Positions 50,791-59,739 of a DNA stretch of 64,000 nucleotides are shown piece by piece. The position numbers and the translations under genes are program-made. The stretch spans positions 372,001 through 436,000 of the forward strand of contig OZ243040.1 in NCBI GenBank assembly GCA_965211995.1, in the 5' to 3' direction. The notes below the pieces were generated by a model. The model was not told the origin of the DNA, searched no databases, and was given only the letters and a program-made list of their open reading frames with translations. The stretch comes from CAYFZO01 sp965211995. GTDB taxonomy: Bacteria; Pseudomonadota; Gammaproteobacteria; Poriferisulfidales; Oxydemutatoraceae. The first letter of the stretch is position 1. Each line of letters begins with the position of its first letter.

Positions 50791-51930
50791 TTGCTCGATC
50801 AAAGTGCGCGCCTGCTCGAAGCAAACCGCAGGGACGTCGCGGCCGGTGAAAGCCGGAAGATCGGCGCTGCGCTGCTCGACCGCCTGAGGCTGGACGAAAG
50901 CCGGATCGAGGCGATGGCCGGGGGGCTGCGCGAGGTCGCCGCGCTTGATGATCCGGTCGGCGCGGTCGGCGAACTTCAAACTCGTCCGTCGGGCATTCGC
51001 GTCGGGCGGATGCGCGTGCCGATCGGCGTGCTCGGCATTATTTACGAGGCGCGCCCGACGGTGACCGCGGACGCCGCCGGTTTATGCCTGAAGTCCGGCA
51101 ACGCGGTGATCCTCAGAGGCGGTTCCGAAGCCGTCCATTCAAACCGCGCGGTCGCCGAGTGCGTGCGTGCCGGCGTGACCGCGGCGGGGCTGCCGGAGGC
51201 CTGCGTGCAGATTGTCGGCACGACTGCGCGCGCGGCGGTCGGTGAAATGCTGTCGCTCGACGGCTTGATCGACGTGATCATCCCGCGCGGCGGCAAGGAT
51301 TTGATCAAGCGCGTGATCAATGAGTCGAGGATCCCGGTGATCAAGCACCTTCACGGCGTCTGCCACGTGTACGTTGACCGCGACGCCGACCCGGATCAGG
51401 CGCTGGCAATCGCCGTGAACGCGAAGACGCAGCGCGTCGGCGTGTGCAACGCGATGGAAACCCTGCTGGTGGACGCCGCAATCGCCGGCGACTTTCTGCC
51501 GCGCGTCGGTGCGGCGCTCAAGGAGCGGGGCGTCGAGATCAGGGCTTGCGACAAGAGCCTGCCGCTGCTCGACGGCGCGGCGGCGGCGACCGCCGAGGAC
51601 TGGGACGCCGAATATCTCGCGCCGATCCTGTCGGTGAAGACCGTCGCCGGCCTCGACGAGGCGCTCACGCACATTGACCGGCACGGCTCGCACCATACCG
51701 ACGCAATCGTGACCGCCGACGACGGCAAGGCGCGGCGGTTTCTGCGCGAAGTCGATTCGAGTTCGGTGATGGTCAACGCCTCGACGCGGTTTGCCGACGG
51801 TTTCGAGTACGGTCTGGGCGCGGAGATCGGCATCAGCACCAACCGCCTGCATGTGCGCGGGCCGGTCGGGCTGGAAGGCTTGACCTCGCAGAAGTTCGTC
51901 GTGTTCGGCGACGGCAACATCCGCACCTGA
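50662..51930 (+). CDS. proA: Gamma-glutamyl phosphate reductase
   Basis: 422 aa from ATG 50662 (GTGs at 50638 and 50650 also in frame). It reduces gamma-glutamyl phosphate to glutamate semialdehyde in proline synthesis. Aldehyde dehydrogenase fold: LGIIYEARPTVTADAAGLC, the catalytic-Cys region TQRVGVCNAMETLLV and GLGAEIGISTNRLHVRGPVGLEGL. proA before nadD is usual in Pseudomonas-type gammaproteobacteria. The upstream junction is duplicated, so two start sites compete for ribosomes on the same transcript. Confidence 0.96.
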   Translation: MKSDDYQAGSVRQLAAAARTAARVLGAADAEIKNKALAWIADALLDQSARLLEANRRDVAAGESRKIGAALLDRLRLDESRIEAMAGGLREVAALDDPVGAVGELQTRPSGIRVGRMRVPIGVLGIIYEARPTVTADAAGLCLKSGNAVILRGGSEAVHSNRAVAECVRAGVTAAGLPEACVQIVGTTARAAVGEMLSLDGLIDVIIPRGGKDLIKRVINESRIPVIKHLHGVCHVYVDRDADPDQALAIAVNAKTQRVGVCNAMETLLVDAAIAGDFLPRVGAALKERGVEIRACDKSLPLLDGAAAATAEDWDAEYLAPILSVKTVAGLDEALTHIDRHGSHHTDAIVTADDGKARRFLREVDSSSVMVNASTRFADGFEYGLGAEIGISTNRLHVRGPVGLEGLTSQKFVVFGDGNIRT

Positions 51931-51999
51931 CCGATGCGTTCACGCACGCGGATGCAAAGTTGACGCCTTCACCGCGCCCGGCAGGTCGGAGCACCTGAG

Positions 52000-52656
52000 T
52001 TGCAGGGCGGCGTGATCGCGGTGTTCGGCGGCGCTTTCGATCCGGTGCATCTGGGACACATCAAGCCGGCCCTGCAACTCCTGCAGCGCGAGGAAATCGC
52101 GCGCGTGATCTTCGTGCCCTGCCGGCTGCACCCGCACAAGGGGCGCATAGGCGCCGGTGCGCACGGCGACGAACACCGCCTGGCGATGCTCCGGCTGGTC
52201 GCCCGCCCGCCCGGGATGACGGTGGATACGCGCGAGATCGAGGCGCGTGAGGTGACCGGCACGGTGGACACCCTGCGCGGGTTTCGCGCCGAGGCGGGCG
52301 AGGACGCGCCGCTGGCGTTCGTGATGGGCGAGGATGCGTTCGGCGGCGTGTGCGGCTGGCGCGAGTACCGGCGACTGACCGATCTCGCGCACCTGATCGT
52401 CACCCGCCGTCCCGGCTGCACCGCGGCGGACGCACGCCACCCCCTGCTTGCGGCAAGCGGCGGGTATGCGACGCTCGCCGACCTCGCGCAACGCCCGGCA
52501 GGCGGGATCTGCCGGTTCGACAACGACCCCGTTGCCGCGTCCTCGACCGAAGTGCGGCGACTGCTTGCGCACGGTGAACAGCCGCGCGGGTTGATCCCCG
52601 GCACGGTTTGGAGTTACATCCGGCGCCACCGCCTCTACGGTGAAGATGACGCCTGA
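52000..52656 (+). CDS. nadD: Nicotinate-nucleotide adenylyltransferase
   Basis: 218 aa from a TTG at 52000 with GGAG eight bases upstream; a GTG at 52012 is an alternative. Motifs VFGGAFDPVHLGHI (~8-21) with the HxGH nucleotide-binding site, and ASSTEVRRLL (~190), define NadD, which makes deamido-NAD from nicotinate mononucleotide and ATP. The stop overlaps rsfS. Confidence 0.94.
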   Translation: MQGGVIAVFGGAFDPVHLGHIKPALQLLQREEIARVIFVPCRLHPHKGRIGAGAHGDEHRLAMLRLVARPPGMTVDTREIEAREVTGTVDTLRGFRAEAGEDAPLAFVMGEDAFGGVCGWREYRRLTDLAHLIVTRRPGCTAADARHPLLAASGGYATLADLAQRPAGGICRFDNDPVAASSTEVRRLLAHGEQPRGLIPGTVWSYIRRHRLYGEDDA

Positions 52657-52996
52657 ACAACTCACGGCGCTGGTCGAGAGCGGCCTCGGGGACGCAAAAG
52701 CGCGCGACGTCGTCGTGATTGACGTGCGCGGCAGGACCACGATCACCGACTTCATCGTGATCGCGACCGGCACCTCGAGCCGTCACGTGCGGGCGGTCGC
52801 CGAGCAGGTCATCGAGCGGGTGAAGCGGATGCACGGCGATGTGCTCGGCGTCGAAGGGCAGGAGACCGGCGAATGGGTGCTGCTCGATTTCGGCGACGCT
52901 GTCGTGCACGTGATGCAGCAGGAAGCGCGGGGTTTTTACGACCTCGAACAACTGTGGCAGACCGACGGCAAGGCGTCCGCCGGGCACAACGGATAG
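52646..52996 (+). CDS. rsfS: Ribosomal silencing factor RsfS
   Basis: 116 aa from ATG 52646 (GTG 52640 possible), overlapping nadD by eleven bases. The Iojap/RsfS fold is shown by DARDVVVIDVRG-type sequence, TDFIVIATGTSSRHV, GEWVLLDFGDAVVHVM and FYDLEQLW. It binds uL14 and blocks subunit joining under starvation. Precedes rlmH as in most bacteria. Confidence 0.95.
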   Translation: MTPEQLTALVESGLGDAKARDVVVIDVRGRTTITDFIVIATGTSSRHVRAVAEQVIERVKRMHGDVLGVEGQETGEWVLLDFGDAVVHVMQQEARGFYDLEQLWQTDGKASAGHNG

Positions 52997-53007
52997 ACGC
53001 CCGCGGC

Positions 53008-53172
53008 ATGAAGTTTCACGTTATCGCCGTCAGCCGCCGTCAGTTGGCGTGGGTGAGCGAGGGTGTCGGCGAATACATCAAGCGCATGATCTCGGCGTGT
53101 CCGGTGTCGGTGATCGAAGTGGCTCAGGTCAGGCGCACGCGCGGCGTTTCGGTGCGGGGGAGTTTCGGATGA
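53008..53172 (+). pseudogene. Truncated rlmH copy 1 (54 codons)
   Basis: ATG 53008 to TGA 53170-53172. Encodes the RlmH N-terminus (MKFHVIAVSRRQLAWVSEGV) to VSVRGSFG, then stops at an ATGA shared with copy 2. It lacks the SAM-binding knot, so it cannot be an active methyltransferase. It is the first of four 161-bp units ahead of the full gene. Confidence 0.85.
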
Positions 53173-53333
53173 AGTTTCACGTTATCGCCGTCAGCCGCCG
53201 TCAGCCTGCATGGGTGAGCGAGGGTGTCGGTGAATACATCAAGCGCATAATCTCGGCGTGTCCGGTGTCGGTGATCAAAGTGGCTCAGGTCAGGCGCACG
53301 CGCGGCGTTTCGGTGCGGGGGAGTTTCGGATGA
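53169..53333 (+). pseudogene. Truncated rlmH copy 2 (54 codons)
   Basis: Same 161-bp unit; starts in the ATGA that ends copy 1 and ends in the ATGA that starts copy 3. Differs by a few residues (QPAW for QLAW, IISACP, VIKVAQ). Confidence 0.85.
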
Positions 53334-53494
53334 AGTTTCACGTTATCGCCGTCAGCCGCCGTCAGTTGGCGTGGGCGAGCGAGGGTGTCGGCGAGTACAT
53401 CAAGCGCATGATCTCGGCGTGTCCGGTGACGGTGATCGAAGTGGCTCAGGTCAGGCGCGCGCGCGGCGTTTCGGTGCGGGGGAGTTTCGGATGA
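53330..53494 (+). pseudogene. Truncated rlmH copy 3 (54 codons)
   Basis: Third unit with ATGA overlaps at both ends; changes include LAWASEG and VTVIEVAQVRRARG. Confidence 0.85.
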
Positions 53495-53655
53495 AGTTTC
53501 ACGTGATCGCCGTCAGTTGCCGTCAGCCTGCATGGGTGAGCGAAGGTGTCGGCGAGTACGTCAAGCGCATGATCTCGGCGTGTCCGGTGTCGGTGATCGA
53601 AGTGGCTCAGGTCAGGCGCACGCGCGGCGTTTCGGTGCGGGGGTGTTTCGCATGA
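53491..53655 (+). pseudogene. Truncated rlmH copy 4 (54 codons)
   Basis: Fourth unit; its stop codon overlaps the ATG of full-length rlmH at 53652. Changes include SCRQPAW and a terminal GCFA in place of GSFG. Confidence 0.85.
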
Positions 53656-54122
53656 AGTTTCACGTTATCGCCGTCAGCCGCCGTCAGCCTGCATGGGTGA
53701 GCGAGGGTGTCGGCGAGTACGTCAAGCGCATGATTTCGGCGTGTCCGGTGACGGTGATCGAAGTGGCCCAGGTCAGGCGCACGCGCGGCGTTTCGGTGCG
53801 GGCGTGTCTTGAGAAGGAAGGCCGCGCGGTGCTTGCGGCGGTGCCGCGCGCCGCCCGCGTCGTCGCGCTCGACAAGGACGGGCGGCAGTGGACGACCCGC
53901 GAATTCGCTTCCAGGATGCAGGTGTGGATCAACCACGGCCACGACGTTGCGTTTCTGGTCGGCGGCAGCGACGGCCTGTCCGCCGAGTGCAAAGCGAGCG
54001 CCGACGAAGTTTGGGCGTTTTCAAAGTTGACTTTTCCTCATTCGCTGGCGCGGCTGATGCTGGTCGAGCAGTTGTATCGTGGTTGGTCGCTGCTGTCGGG
54101 GTCCGCCTATCATCGCGAATGA
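53652..54122 (+). CDS. rlmH: 23S rRNA (pseudouridine1915-N3)-methyltransferase
   Basis: 156 aa, the only complete copy. A SPOUT-family enzyme acting on Psi1915 of helix 69 in the assembled ribosome. Knot motifs FLVGGSDGLS (~100-109) and the C-terminal SKLTFPHSLARLMLVEQLYRGW...YHRE are intact. The first 50 residues are shared with the four truncated copies upstream, whose last stop overlaps this start. rsfS-rlmH order is conserved. Confidence 0.96.
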   Translation: MKFHVIAVSRRQPAWVSEGVGEYVKRMISACPVTVIEVAQVRRTRGVSVRACLEKEGRAVLAAVPRAARVVALDKDGRQWTTREFASRMQVWINHGHDVAFLVGGSDGLSAECKASADEVWAFSKLTFPHSLARLMLVEQLYRGWSLLSGSAYHRE

Positions 54123-54208
54123 ACGGGCTGCAAGCGTGTGCCCCGCACGTTTCCCGCTTTTGCATTAGTGTCATAATTCGTCGGTGACGATGTTTTCCCG
54201 CCAATAGA

Positions 54209-54793
54209 ATGTCCCGGAAACCCCATATCGTTCTGGCGTCGGCTTCTCCGCAGCGCGCCCGATTGCTGGAGCAATTGCATATCGCTTACGAGCGCTTTCC
54301 GGCCGGGATAGACGAGGCGCGGATGCCGGCTGAGACGGCGGAGGACTACGTCGTGCGTCTCGCCCGCTGCAAGGCGCGTGAGGCGCGGCGCCTGAAGGGG
54401 CCGGGCGCGGCGGTGCTCGCGGCGGACACCACGGTCGCACTGGGCAGCGAGATCCTAGGCAAGCCGCACGGGCGCGACGAGGCGGCGGCGATGCTCGCGG
54501 CGCTGTCGGGCGCGACGCATCGGGTGTTGACCGGCGTCGCGTTGGCGACCGACGAGGGCGAGGACGTCCGCCTTGATTGCAGCACCGTCAAGTTCGCCGA
54601 TCTCGGCGGCGGGCGGATCGAGCGCTACCTTGATACCGGCGAGTACCGCGACAAGGCCGGCGCTTACGCGATCCAAGGATGCGCCGCGGCGTTCATCGAG
54701 CGGCTCGAAGGCAGTTACAGCGGCGTGATGGGACTGCCTTTGTTCGTGGTCGCACAGATGCTCGCGCACCGCGGCCTGCCGGAGGCAGCATGA
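54209..54793 (+). CDS. maf: Maf-like nucleoside triphosphate pyrophosphatase
   Basis: 194 aa from ATG 54209. LASASPQRARLLEQL (~9-23), VLAADTTVALGSEILGKP, and TGEYRDKAGAYAIQG with the catalytic Asp and Lys region are Maf signatures. Maf proteins hydrolyse dTTP/UTP or modified nucleotides and affect septation. The TGA at 54791-54793 begins the 50-bp array (TGATG). In E. coli and Pseudomonas rng usually lies between maf and yhdP; here it is absent. Confidence 0.93.
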   Translation: MSRKPHIVLASASPQRARLLEQLHIAYERFPAGIDEARMPAETAEDYVVRLARCKAREARRLKGPGAAVLAADTTVALGSEILGKPHGRDEAAAMLAALSGATHRVLTGVALATDEGEDVRLDCSTVKFADLGGGRIERYLDTGEYRDKAGAYAIQGCAAAFIERLEGSYSGVMGLPLFVVAQMLAHRGLPEAA

Positions 54794-55541
54794 TGTTGCG
54801 CCGTGCCGGGTATATGTTTTCCGCAATGCCGGAGGGGGCGTGATGTTGCACCGTGCCGGGTATGTGTTTTCCGCAGTGCCGGAGGGGGCATGATGTTGCA
54901 CCGTGCCGGGTATGTGTTTTCCGCAATGCCGGAGGGGCGTGATGTTGTGTCGTGCCGGAGATGTGTTTTCCGCAGTGCCGGAGGGGGCGTGATGTTGCGC
55001 CGTGCCGGGTATGTGTTTTCCGCAGTGCCGGAGGGGGCGTGATGTTGCACCGTGCCGGGTATGTGTTTTCCGCAATGCCGGAGGGGGCATGATGTTGCGC
55101 CGTGCCGAATATGTGTTTTCCGCAGTGCCAGAGGGAGCGTGATGTTGCGCCGTGCCGGAGATGTGTTTTCCGCAGTGCCGGAGGGGGCGTGATGTTGCAC
55201 CGTGCCGGATATGTGTTTTCCGCAGTGCCGGAGGGGGCGTGATGTTGCACTATGCCGGGTATGTGTTTTCCGCAATGCCGGAGGGGGCATGATGTTGTGC
55301 CGTGCCGAATATATGTTTTCCGCGGTGCCGGGGGCAGCATGATGTTGTGCCGTGCCGGATATGTGTTTTCCGCGGTGCCGGAGGGGGCGTGGTGTTGCGC
55401 CGTGCCGAATATGTGTTTTCCGCAGTGCCGGAGGGGGCGTGATGTTGCGTCGTGCCGGGTATGTGTTTCTCGCAGTGTCGGAGGGGGCGTGATGTTGTGC
55501 CGTGCCGGAGATGTGTTTTCCGCGGTGCCGGAGGCAGCGTG
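54791..55541 (+). repeat. Array of fifteen 50-bp units, each holding a 16-codon ORF with TGATG coupling
   Basis: Unit starts (ATG) are at 54793, 54843, 54893, 54942, 54992, 55042, 55092, 55142, 55192, 55242, 55292, 55342, 55392 (GTG), 55442 and 55492; the next ATG, 55542, is yhdP. A typical unit encodes MLHRAGYVFSAVPEGA then TGA, whose A begins the next ATG. GGAG(G) lies 7-8 bases before nearly every start. The third unit is 49 bp and loses the in-frame stop; unit 12 reads TGG for TGA. Differences between units are mostly nonsynonymous (codons 3, 6, 7, 12), so peptide conservation is not evident. There are no spacers, so it is not a CRISPR. Confidence 0.93.
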
Positions 55542-58500
55542 ATGGCGCAGCGTATCGCCTATATCGTTGCAGCGGCGTTGGTGGTTTTCGCGGCGCTGAC
55601 GCTCGTGTTGCGTTTCGCGCTGTCGTTCGTGGGCGATTACGAAGAGGAGATTGTCTCGCGGCTGTCCGACGTGCTCGGCGCCGACGTGCAGATCGGGACG
55701 ATTGCGGTGACGCTGAGCGGCGTCGAGCCGGTCGTGGAGTTATCGCAGGTGCGGGTCGAGCCGCCCGCCGAGTCCGCTGGGGGGTTGGACGCGAGGCTGC
55801 ACGTCGAGCGGATGCGCGTCGGGTTTGACTTGTTTGCGTCTTTGTTCAGCGGGCAGCCGCAGGTCTCGGAACTGCATGTATCGGGCACCGACTTTCTGGT
55901 TGTCACCGATGCCGACAGCAACTCGCGCATTGCCGGGTTTGCGCCGTTGTTCATGTCCTCCGGTCTGTTATCGGGGCTTTCGAGGCAAGATGGTTCGTCC
56001 GCATTGCCGGATTTTAATTTTCGCCTGGAACGCGCCGACGTTCGCTGGCACGACGAGCGGGCGGGCGCCGATCATCAATTTGAAAACGTGAGCGCGGCGC
56101 TTGAGTCCGCGGGCGGGCGGTTGCAGTTCTCTGCGAAAGCGTCGCCGCCGCCGGCGCTCGGACGATTTATTCATATCGCCGCCGACTTCAGTAGCGTGGA
56201 TGCAGTGAGCGGCGTGGATGCGGTGGACAGCGTGGATGCAGTGAGCGGCGTGGATGTGGCGAGAGGCGTGGATGTGGCGAGAGGCGTGGATGCGGCGGGC
56301 GGCGCGGATGCGGCGGGCAGCATGGATGCGGTGAGCGGCGTAGATGCGGCGGGTGGCGTAGATGCGGCGGGCAGTGTGGATGCGGTGAGCGGTGCGGATG
56401 CGGCGGGCAGCGTGGATGCGGCGGGCGGCGCAGATGTGATGAGCGGCGTGGATGCGGTGGGCAGCGTGGATGCGGTGGACAGCGCGGATGCAGTGAGTGG
56501 TGTGGAGGTGGCGGGCGGTGTGCCGGGTGGTCGGTGGACGGGGCGGGTTTATGTGCGTGCCGACGGCGCGAACCTCGCGCAGTGGATGCGTCTCGCCGGC
56601 AGGGCGGGCGCCGCAACAGGTACTTTGTCCGCCGAATTGTGGGGCAACTGGCGCGGCGGCGCGTTGCAGCGGCTCGACGGTGCGTTTGACTGCGAAGCCT
56701 GCGCCGTTGCACAGGCCGGGTCGGCCGAGTTCGGGCCGGCGTCGGTGCAAACGCGGCTGTCGTGGGAAGCGCGCGCGGACGGCTGGCGGCTCGGCCTGCT
56801 CGACTTCGGCTGGGCGTCGCCGGAATTGACCCTTGAGCACAGCGACGCCGCATTCGCCTACCGTGAAAGCGGCAGCCGCCTGGTGCTGCGTGCGCCGATG
56901 CTCGACGCGACGCTGCTGCGTGCGGTGAGCGGCGGGGCTGGTGCGGGGGACGCCGTCGAGATCAGCGCCGGGCGCGGTGCATTGACGCTGTCGGCGAATG
57001 TGTCTCATCCGGGTTTCGAGTTGCCGCCGTTGTCTGAGGCGCCGGCTGAGGCGCGCAACCCGCGCAGTCTGTTTGCCGACGGGGTTCAATACGCAGCCGA
57101 GTACGCCGCGCAGTACGCCGACCGTCTTGCTGCGACCGCGCAGATCGAAACCGCCGCGGCCGCCGTCGGACTCACAGGCGTCGCCGTGCGGTTTCCCCTC
57201 TGGTCGGAGCGCACGTTCGATCTCGACGAAATCTCGGCTTCGGTGCGCTACGTTGACGACGCACCGGCGGTTCACGTTGACGACTTGTTCGTGCGCTTTG
57301 GCGGCGCGCAGGTGGGCGGGAAAGTTGCGTGGACGGGAGGGGAGACGCCGTCGGTGGACGCCGCGTTGAAGGTTGAGAACCTGCCGCTCGCCTCGCTCAA
57401 GGAGTTGTTGCCGCGTGCGGGGATGAAACCGCGCCTTGCGGCGTGGCTGGAGCAGGCGTTCGTCGCGGGCGTTTTGAAATCCGCGCGCGTGGCGCTCAAC
57501 GGTGCGCCGTCGGCGTTTCCGTTCAAGCACGGCGGCGGGCGGTTTCACGCCGAAGCCGAGGTTGCGGGCGCGACGCTGAACTACCGCGCGAACAGGCGGC
57601 CGCTGCGCGACGTGGATGCGCGCGTTGTGTTCGACAATCAAAGCCTGACCGTCGCAGCGTCCAATTTGCGTTATTACGATTTGCAGTCGCAGTCGGCGCG
57701 CGCCGTGATCAAAGACTTCACCTTGCCCTTGATCGAAGTGAACGCGACCGGCGCGGGCCCGCTCGCGAGCGTGTTCGCTTATCTCAGGGACGAGCGGCTG
57801 GTGAACCCCGACAGCGTCGTGATACGCAGTTTGGAGCCGGGCGGCGGCAGCCGTCTCGACCTGTCGGTGACAGCGCCGCTGAGCAAGCAAGTTGATCAGC
57901 CCGTGACGGTCGCGGGGGCGCTGAGTTTTGACCGGGCTTCGCTGCGGGTCGCGCCGCTCGGCCTCGAGTTCAGCGACATTTCGGGCGTACTGGATTTTGA
58001 TCGCAGCGGCGGCCGTGCGCGTGCGTTGTCGGCGAAGTTTAACGGGGCGCCGGTGACCGCCGCGGCGGCGCCTGCCGGAGACGAGGCGCCGGGCGCGACG
58101 CTGCTGACGGTCGAAGGCGATCTGCCGGTGTCGCAGGTGTTGGATCTGTCGCAGACGCCGTTGCGCGACGCGGTGCAAGGGTCGGCGCCGTGGCGGGCTG
58201 AATTGCTGATCCCGAGTTTGCGCGCCGGCGCGGAGTATGAATTGAAGATGACGCTGACTTCTTCGCTTGAAGGCGTGGCGGTGACGCTGCCGTCGCCTTT
58301 CGGCAAGGACGCGGCGCAGCGGCGTGCGTTCTCGGCGGACGTCACGCTCGGCGTGCGCAGTGAATACGCTTTGTCCTACGGCAAGGAGATCAGGGCGGCG
58401 CTGGTCAGGGACGCGCGCGCGGCGGCGCCGTCGGGCTATCTGCATTTCGGCCGCGAGGCGCCGGCGCCGGTCAATCTCGGGCGGTTCAGGATTGCCGGCA

Positions 58501-59675
58501 AGATCGGCGCGGCGGTCGAACTCGACGACTGGTTTGAACTGGCGGGCGGGGAGTCGGATTTCGGTTCTTATCTTGATCACGTCACGCTGTCGTTTGCCGA
58601 GTTGCGCAAGGGGGGCGAGGTGCTCGGCGAGGCGTCGGTCGCGATCAAGCCCGGCGACGGCGGCCGCGAGATGCAGATAGACGGGCCGTGGGCGCAGGGG
58701 TGGATTTTTATGCCCGCCAACGACGACAAGGCCGTGTTTGTGAAGATGGAAAGACTGTTCCTGCCGGAGGGCTCGTCCACCGACGCCGGCGCGACGCTGA
58801 ACCCGGCGGCCGTGCCGGCGCTCGAGATCGAAGTGGCCGACTTCAGGCACGGCGATTTGAACGTGTCCAATCTGCAACTTCTTACCGAGCCGTCGGACCA
58901 GGGCATGAAAATCGGCACGCTGGCGTTTGAAGCCGGTGAAGTGCTGGTGAAGATGAGCGGGCGGTGGGAGTTGGACGGGCAGCGTCATCGCAGCCGCTTT
59001 GATCTCGACGTGAACGGGCGGAATTACGGCAAGATGCTGCGGCTGCTCGGTGCCTCCGGCAGTCTCAAGAACGGCGACGGCTCGCTGACCGGGCGCATCG
59101 CTTGGGACGACCACCCCGCCGGGTTTGCGCTCGAGAAACTCGAGGGCAACATTCAGTTGAGTTTGAAAGACGGCGTCATCGAGAAAGCCAACCCGGGGAT
59201 CGGCCGTCTGATTGGGCTGTTCAGCGTCGGCCATATCGTGCGGCGCCTGTCGCTCGATTTTCGCGACGTGATCGAAAAGGGGCTCGCTTTTGATACGCTT
59301 GAAGGCAGTCTTGATTTTCGCGACAGCGTGATGCACACGGAAGACTTCGTGATCACCGGCCCCGCGCTTGCGATGGCGGTCAGCGGCGACAATTTGATCG
59401 CCGAGAAGCGGTACGACCAGCAGATAGACGTCGTGCCGAACCTGAGCTCGGGCCTGCCGGTCGCGGGCGCACTGCTCGGCGGCCCCATCGCCGGCGCCGC
59501 GGTTTATCTCGTGAATAAACTGACCAGGTTCGGTTCAAGAATGGACAAGATCGTGACTCTGCGCTATCGCCTGCACGGCAGTTGGGATGATCCGCAGGTG
59601 GACTTTGAAGGCACGCCCGAGGCGGAGAAAGAGCCGGGGAAACTTCGGAAGTTGCTGGGGAAGGCGCTGCCGTGA
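55542..59675 (+). CDS. yhdP: YhdP-family (AsmA-like) envelope protein with an internal hexapeptide expansion
   Basis: 1377 aa from ATG 55542, the last TGATG of the array. One N-terminal helix (~5-28) anchors a very long periplasmic beta-groove protein of the AsmA superfamily, thought to bridge the membranes and carry phospholipid outward. The C-terminus GLPVAGALLGGPIAGA...MDKIVTLRYRLHGSWDDPQ is diagnostic of YhdP. Residues ~218-325 are an inserted tract of six-residue units such as VDAVSG and VDAAGG (18-bp DNA repeat, 56194-56520). The last ~88 bp are duplicated at 60751-60838, flanking the methyltransferase gene. Confidence 0.92.
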   Translation: MAQRIAYIVAAALVVFAALTLVLRFALSFVGDYEEEIVSRLSDVLGADVQIGTIAVTLSGVEPVVELSQVRVEPPAESAGGLDARLHVERMRVGFDLFASLFSGQPQVSELHVSGTDFLVVTDADSNSRIAGFAPLFMSSGLLSGLSRQDGSSALPDFNFRLERADVRWHDERAGADHQFENVSAALESAGGRLQFSAKASPPPALGRFIHIAADFSSVDAVSGVDAVDSVDAVSGVDVARGVDVARGVDAAGGADAAGSMDAVSGVDAAGGVDAAGSVDAVSGADAAGSVDAAGGADVMSGVDAVGSVDAVDSADAVSGVEVAGGVPGGRWTGRVYVRADGANLAQWMRLAGRAGAATGTLSAELWGNWRGGALQRLDGAFDCEACAVAQAGSAEFGPASVQTRLSWEARADGWRLGLLDFGWASPELTLEHSDAAFAYRESGSRLVLRAPMLDATLLRAVSGGAGAGDAVEISAGRGALTLSANVSHPGFELPPLSEAPAEARNPRSLFADGVQYAAEYAAQYADRLAATAQIETAAAAVGLTGVAVRFPLWSERTFDLDEISASVRYVDDAPAVHVDDLFVRFGGAQVGGKVAWTGGETPSVDAALKVENLPLASLKELLPRAGMKPRLAAWLEQAFVAGVLKSARVALNGAPSAFPFKHGGGRFHAEAEVAGATLNYRANRRPLRDVDARVVFDNQSLTVAASNLRYYDLQSQSARAVIKDFTLPLIEVNATGAGPLASVFAYLRDERLVNPDSVVIRSLEPGGGSRLDLSVTAPLSKQVDQPVTVAGALSFDRASLRVAPLGLEFSDISGVLDFDRSGGRARALSAKFNGAPVTAAAAPAGDEAPGATLLTVEGDLPVSQVLDLSQTPLRDAVQGSAPWRAELLIPSLRAGAEYELKMTLTSSLEGVAVTLPSPFGKDAAQRRAFSADVTLGVRSEYALSYGKEIRAALVRDARAAAPSGYLHFGREAPAPVNLGRFRIAGKIGAAVELDDWFELAGGESDFGSYLDHVTLSFAELRKGGEVLGEASVAIKPGDGGREMQIDGPWAQGWIFMPANDDKAVFVKMERLFLPEGSSTDAGATLNPAAVPALEIEVADFRHGDLNVSNLQLLTEPSDQGMKIGTLAFEAGEVLVKMSGRWELDGQRHRSRFDLDVNGRNYGKMLRLLGASGSLKNGDGSLTGRIAWDDHPAGFALEKLEGNIQLSLKDGVIEKANPGIGRLIGLFSVGHIVRRLSLDFRDVIEKGLAFDTLEGSLDFRDSVMHTEDFVITGPALAMAVSGDNLIAEKRYDQQIDVVPNLSSGLPVAGALLGGPIAGAAVYLVNKLTRFGSRMDKIVTLRYRLHGSWDDPQVDFEGTPEAEKEPGKLRKLLGKALP
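56194..56520 (+). repeat. 18-bp coding tandem repeat inside yhdP
   Basis: About eighteen degenerate copies of GCGGTGAGCGGCGTGGAT-type units, in frame, encoding Val-Asp-Ala-Val-Ser-Gly variants. They are longest between two predicted beta regions of the AsmA-like fold. Confidence 0.92.
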
Positions 59676-59680
59676 TGGGG
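59593..59680 (+). repeat. Direct repeat, left copy (yhdP 3' end)
   Basis: 88 bp including the yhdP stop; repeated at 60751-60838 with about four mismatches, a spacing of 1158 bp. Confidence 0.9.
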
Positions 59681-59739
59681 GAGTGGGGTGTATGCGGATA
59701 CTGCGTTGTAGAGTGGTGTAGGGTACTCCGCCAGGCATT

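Noticed and set aside
55968..59336. 1122-codon minus-strand ORF antisense to yhdP
   Set aside because: Same shadow effect; no start signal or recognisable domain, and the plus strand encodes YhdP.
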